A stretch of DNA of 64,000 nucleotides from Arenicola marina (Eukaryota > Annelida > Polychaeta > Arenicolidae), in assembly GCA_964019135.1 (NCBI GenBank), contig OZ025255.1, positions 5,332,001 through 5,396,000 on the forward strand, given 5' to 3'. Positions 61,758-64,000 of the stretch are shown here, in pieces. Position 1 is the stretch's first letter. The number at the start of each line of letters is the position of its first letter. The notes under the pieces are model-generated. The model did not search any database. It was not told where the DNA came from and saw nothing but the letters and a program-made list of their open reading frames with translations. Both the position numbers and the translations under genes were made by a program.

Positions 61758-63973
61758 CCTGGCGTCTGTCGTTATGTCGGCCAGAGCCACGGGACAAGGA
61801 TGGGCCACGCGCTGTACCACGGTCGGACGGCCTGGCGTCTGTCGGTATGTCGGTCAGAGCCACGGGACAAGGGTGGGCCACGCGCTGTACCACGGTCGGA
61901 CGGCCTGGCGTCTGTCGTTATGTCGGCCAGAGCCACGGGACAAGGATGGGCCACGCGCTGTACCACGGTCGGACGGCCTGGCGTCTGTCGGTATGTCGGC
62001 CAGAGCCACGGGACAAGGATGGGCCACGCGCTGTACCACGGTCGGACGGCCTGGCGTCTGTCGGTATGTCGGTCAGAGCCACGGGACAAGGATGGGCCAC
62101 GCGCTGTACCACGGTCGGACCGCCTGGCGTCTGTCGGTATGTCGGCCAGAGCCACGGGATAAGGATGGGCCACGCGCTGTACCACGGTCGGACGGCCTGG
62201 CGTCTGTCGTTATGTCGGCCAGAGCCACGGAACAAGGATGGGCCACGCGCTGTACCACGGTCGGACGGCCTGGCGTCTGTCGTTATGTCGGCCAGAGCCA
62301 CGGGACAAGGATGGGCCACGCGCTGTACCACGGTCGGACGGCCTGGCGTCTGTCGGTATGTCGGCCAGAGCCACGGGACAAGGATGGGCAACGCGCTGTG
62401 CCACGGTCGGACTGCCTGGCGTCTGTCGGTATGTCGGCCAGAGCCACGGGACAAGGATGGGCCACGCGCTGTACCACGGGCGGACCGCCTGGCGTCTGTC
62501 GGTATGTCGGCCGGAGCCACGGGAAAAGAATGGGCCACGCGCTGTACCACGGTCGGACGGCCTGGCGTCTGTCGTTATGTCGGCCAGAGCCACGGGACAA
62601 GGATGGGCCACGCGCTGTACCACGGTCGGACGGCCTGGCGTCTGTCGGTATGTCGGCCAGAGCCACGGGACAAGGATGGGCAACGCGCTGTGCCACGGTC
62701 GGACTGCCTGGCGTCTGTCGGTATGTCGGCCAGAGCCACGGGACAAAGATGGGCCACGCGCTGTACCACGGTCGGACGGCCTGGCGTCTGTCGTTATGTC
62801 GGCCAGAGCCACGGGACAAGGATGGGCCACGCGCTGTACCACGGTCGGACGGCCTGGCGTCTGTCGGTATGTCGGCCAGAGCCACGGGACAAGGATGGGC
62901 CACGCGCTGTACCACGGTCGGACTGCCTGGCGTCTGTCGGTATGTCGGCCAGAGCCACGGGACAAGGATGGGCCACGCGCTGTACCACGGTCGGACGGCC
63001 TGGCGTCTGTCGGTATGTCGGCCAGAGCCACGGGACAAGGATGGGCCACGCGCTGTACCACGGTCGGACTGCCTGGCGTCTGTCGTTATGTCGGCCAGAG
63101 CCACGGGACAAGGATGGGCCACGCGCTGTACCACGGTCGGACGGCCTGGCGTCTGTCGGTATGTCATTCAGAGCCACGGGACAAGGATGGGCCACGCGCT
63201 GTACCACGGTCGGACTGCCTGGCGTCTGTCGGTATGTCGGTCAGAGCCACGGGACAAGGATGGGCCACGCGCTGTACCACGGTCGGACGGCCTGGCGTCT
63301 GTCGGTATGTCGGTCAGAGCCACGGGACAAGGATGGGCCACGCGCTGTACCACGGTCGGACGGCCTGGCGTCTGTCGGTATGTCGGCCAGAGCCACGGGA
63401 CAAGGATGGGCCACGCGCTGTACCACGGTCGGACTGCCTGGCGTCTGTCGTTATGTCGGCCAGAGCCACGGGACAAGGATGGGCCACGCGCTGTACCACG
63501 GGCGGACGGCCTGTCGTCTGTCGGTATGTCGGCCAGAGCCACGGGACAAGGATGGGCCACGCGCTGTACCACGGTCGGACGGCCTGGCGTCTGTCGTTAT
63601 GTCGGCCAGAGCCACGGGACAAGGATGGGCCACGCGCTGTACCACGGTCGGACGGCCTGGCGTCTGTCGGTATGTCGGCCAGAGCCACGGGACAAGGATG
63701 GGCCACGCGCTGTACCACGGCTGGACGGCCTGGCGTCTGTCGGTATGTCGGCCAGAGCCACGGGACAAGGATGGGCCACGCGCTGTACCACGGTCGGACG
63801 GCCTGGCGTCTGTCGGTATGTCGGCCAGAGCCACGGGACAAGGATGGGCCACGCGCTGTACCACGGTCGGACGGCCTGGCGTCTGTCGGTATGTCGGTCA
63901 GAGCCACGGGACAAGGATGGGCCACGCGCTGTACCACGGTCGGACGGCCTGGCGTCTGTCGGTATGTCGGCCA

Positions 63974-64000
63974 AAAAATGCAGCAGAGACCTACCAAAAG
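63974..64000. other. Non-satellite flank at the right window edge
   Basis: The last 73-bp unit stops after GGTATGTCGGCCA (63961-63973). The remaining 27 bp, beginning with an A run, match no monomer, so the third array ends here. Too little is visible to say what follows. Confidence 0.8.

Larger units (their letters stand above)
25215..63973. repeat. Composite 23-bp / 73-bp satellite array
   Basis: From 25215 the sequence is ten 23-bp units, then 73-bp units to 63973 interrupted by four further blocks of nine 23-bp units. The 73-bp unit has a left arm TCGGACGGCCTGGCGT, a 50-bp middle starting CTGTCGGTATGTCGG and ending CACGCGCTGT, and a right arm ACCACGG. The two arms joined give the 23-bp unit. 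GC is about 68%. Subtracting the 23-bp blocks leaves 37701 bp from 25445, equal to 516 full units plus 34 bp minus one base. The missing base is the GGATGGCC deletion near 25935, so the net register is preserved over 38 kb. Frequent variants are CTGCC for CGGCC, GTTATG for GGTATG, GTCAGAG for GCCAGAG, GCATAGCG, TGTAACACGG and GACAATAATGG. Long open frames exist on both strands because the unit has few stops; I do not consider them genes. Confidence 0.98.

Noticed and set aside
26694..62162. Very long open frames in array 3 (up to 1941 codons, for example 33544-39369, 50994-56780 and 56883-62162 on +; 32045-35065 on -) as giant repetitive proteins
   Set aside because: The monomer has almost no stop codons on either strand and its 73-bp period moves through all three frames every 219 bp, so long frames are automatic. 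They occur on both strands at once. They end only where variants such as GCATAGCG, TGTAACACGG or GACAATAATGG create stops, and substitutions show no preference for silent positions.
1..63973. CRISPR array
   Set aside because: The units are contiguous or vary only by point mutations; there are no unique spacers between constant repeats and no cas genes.
18191..63973. CENP-B box or another known centromere motif in the monomers
   Set aside because: No monomer on either strand contains the TTCG....A..CGGG pattern. A centromeric role cannot be excluded but is not shown by sequence.
1..64000. Telomeric repeats, rRNA or microsatellite blocks
   Set aside because: No TTAGGG-type or TTAGG-type runs, no rRNA-like segments, and no di- or trinucleotide runs of note were seen apart from the G tract at 25076-25119 and a short A run.

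Overview
This window is satellite DNA from a eukaryotic nuclear genome, most likely a large-genome animal; the sequence does not identify the species. More than 95% of it is three unrelated tandem-repeat arrays with different monomer lengths. They are separated by two short non-repetitive spacers. I find no gene I can defend, no RNA gene and no recognisable transposon. The evidence for a eukaryote is the length and homogeneity of the arrays, their higher-order organisation, the AT-rich non-coding spacer and the absence of any bacterial gene layout.

Layout. (1) 1-16221: a 42-bp satellite of about 394 monomers, 48% GC, entered from the left edge of the window. (2) 16222-18190: an AT-rich single-copy spacer with a more GC-rich island, a 111-bp direct duplication and a small CTCGCG repeat/hairpin at its right edge. 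(3) 18191-24896: a 50-bp, 62% GC satellite of 134 monomers. (4) 24897-25214: a 0.3-kb spacer with a strong G-quadruplex-type G tract. (5) 25215-63973: a 68% GC satellite with two related monomers, 23 bp and 73 bp. There are 516 complete 73-bp units plus five blocks of 23-bp units. (6) 63974-64000: 27 bp of different sequence, so the right end of the third array is inside the window.

The most informative result is in the third array. The 73-bp monomer equals the 23-bp monomer with exactly 50 bp inserted after GGCGT. The array is built of higher-order duplications whose lengths resolve into whole monomers: 7507 = 100x73 + 9x23, 1740 = 21x73 + 9x23, 14357 = 191x73 + 18x23. The same arithmetic works for the first array: 4530 bp is 110 monomers less known small deletions, and 998 = 23x42 + 32. 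The 42-bp monomer itself divides into four blocks of 10-12 bp that all begin YAGTG.

Very long open frames run through arrays 1 and 3 on both strands. They result from monomers that lack stop codons and whose periods are multiples of 3 (42) or become so after three units (73). They are not annotated as genes.
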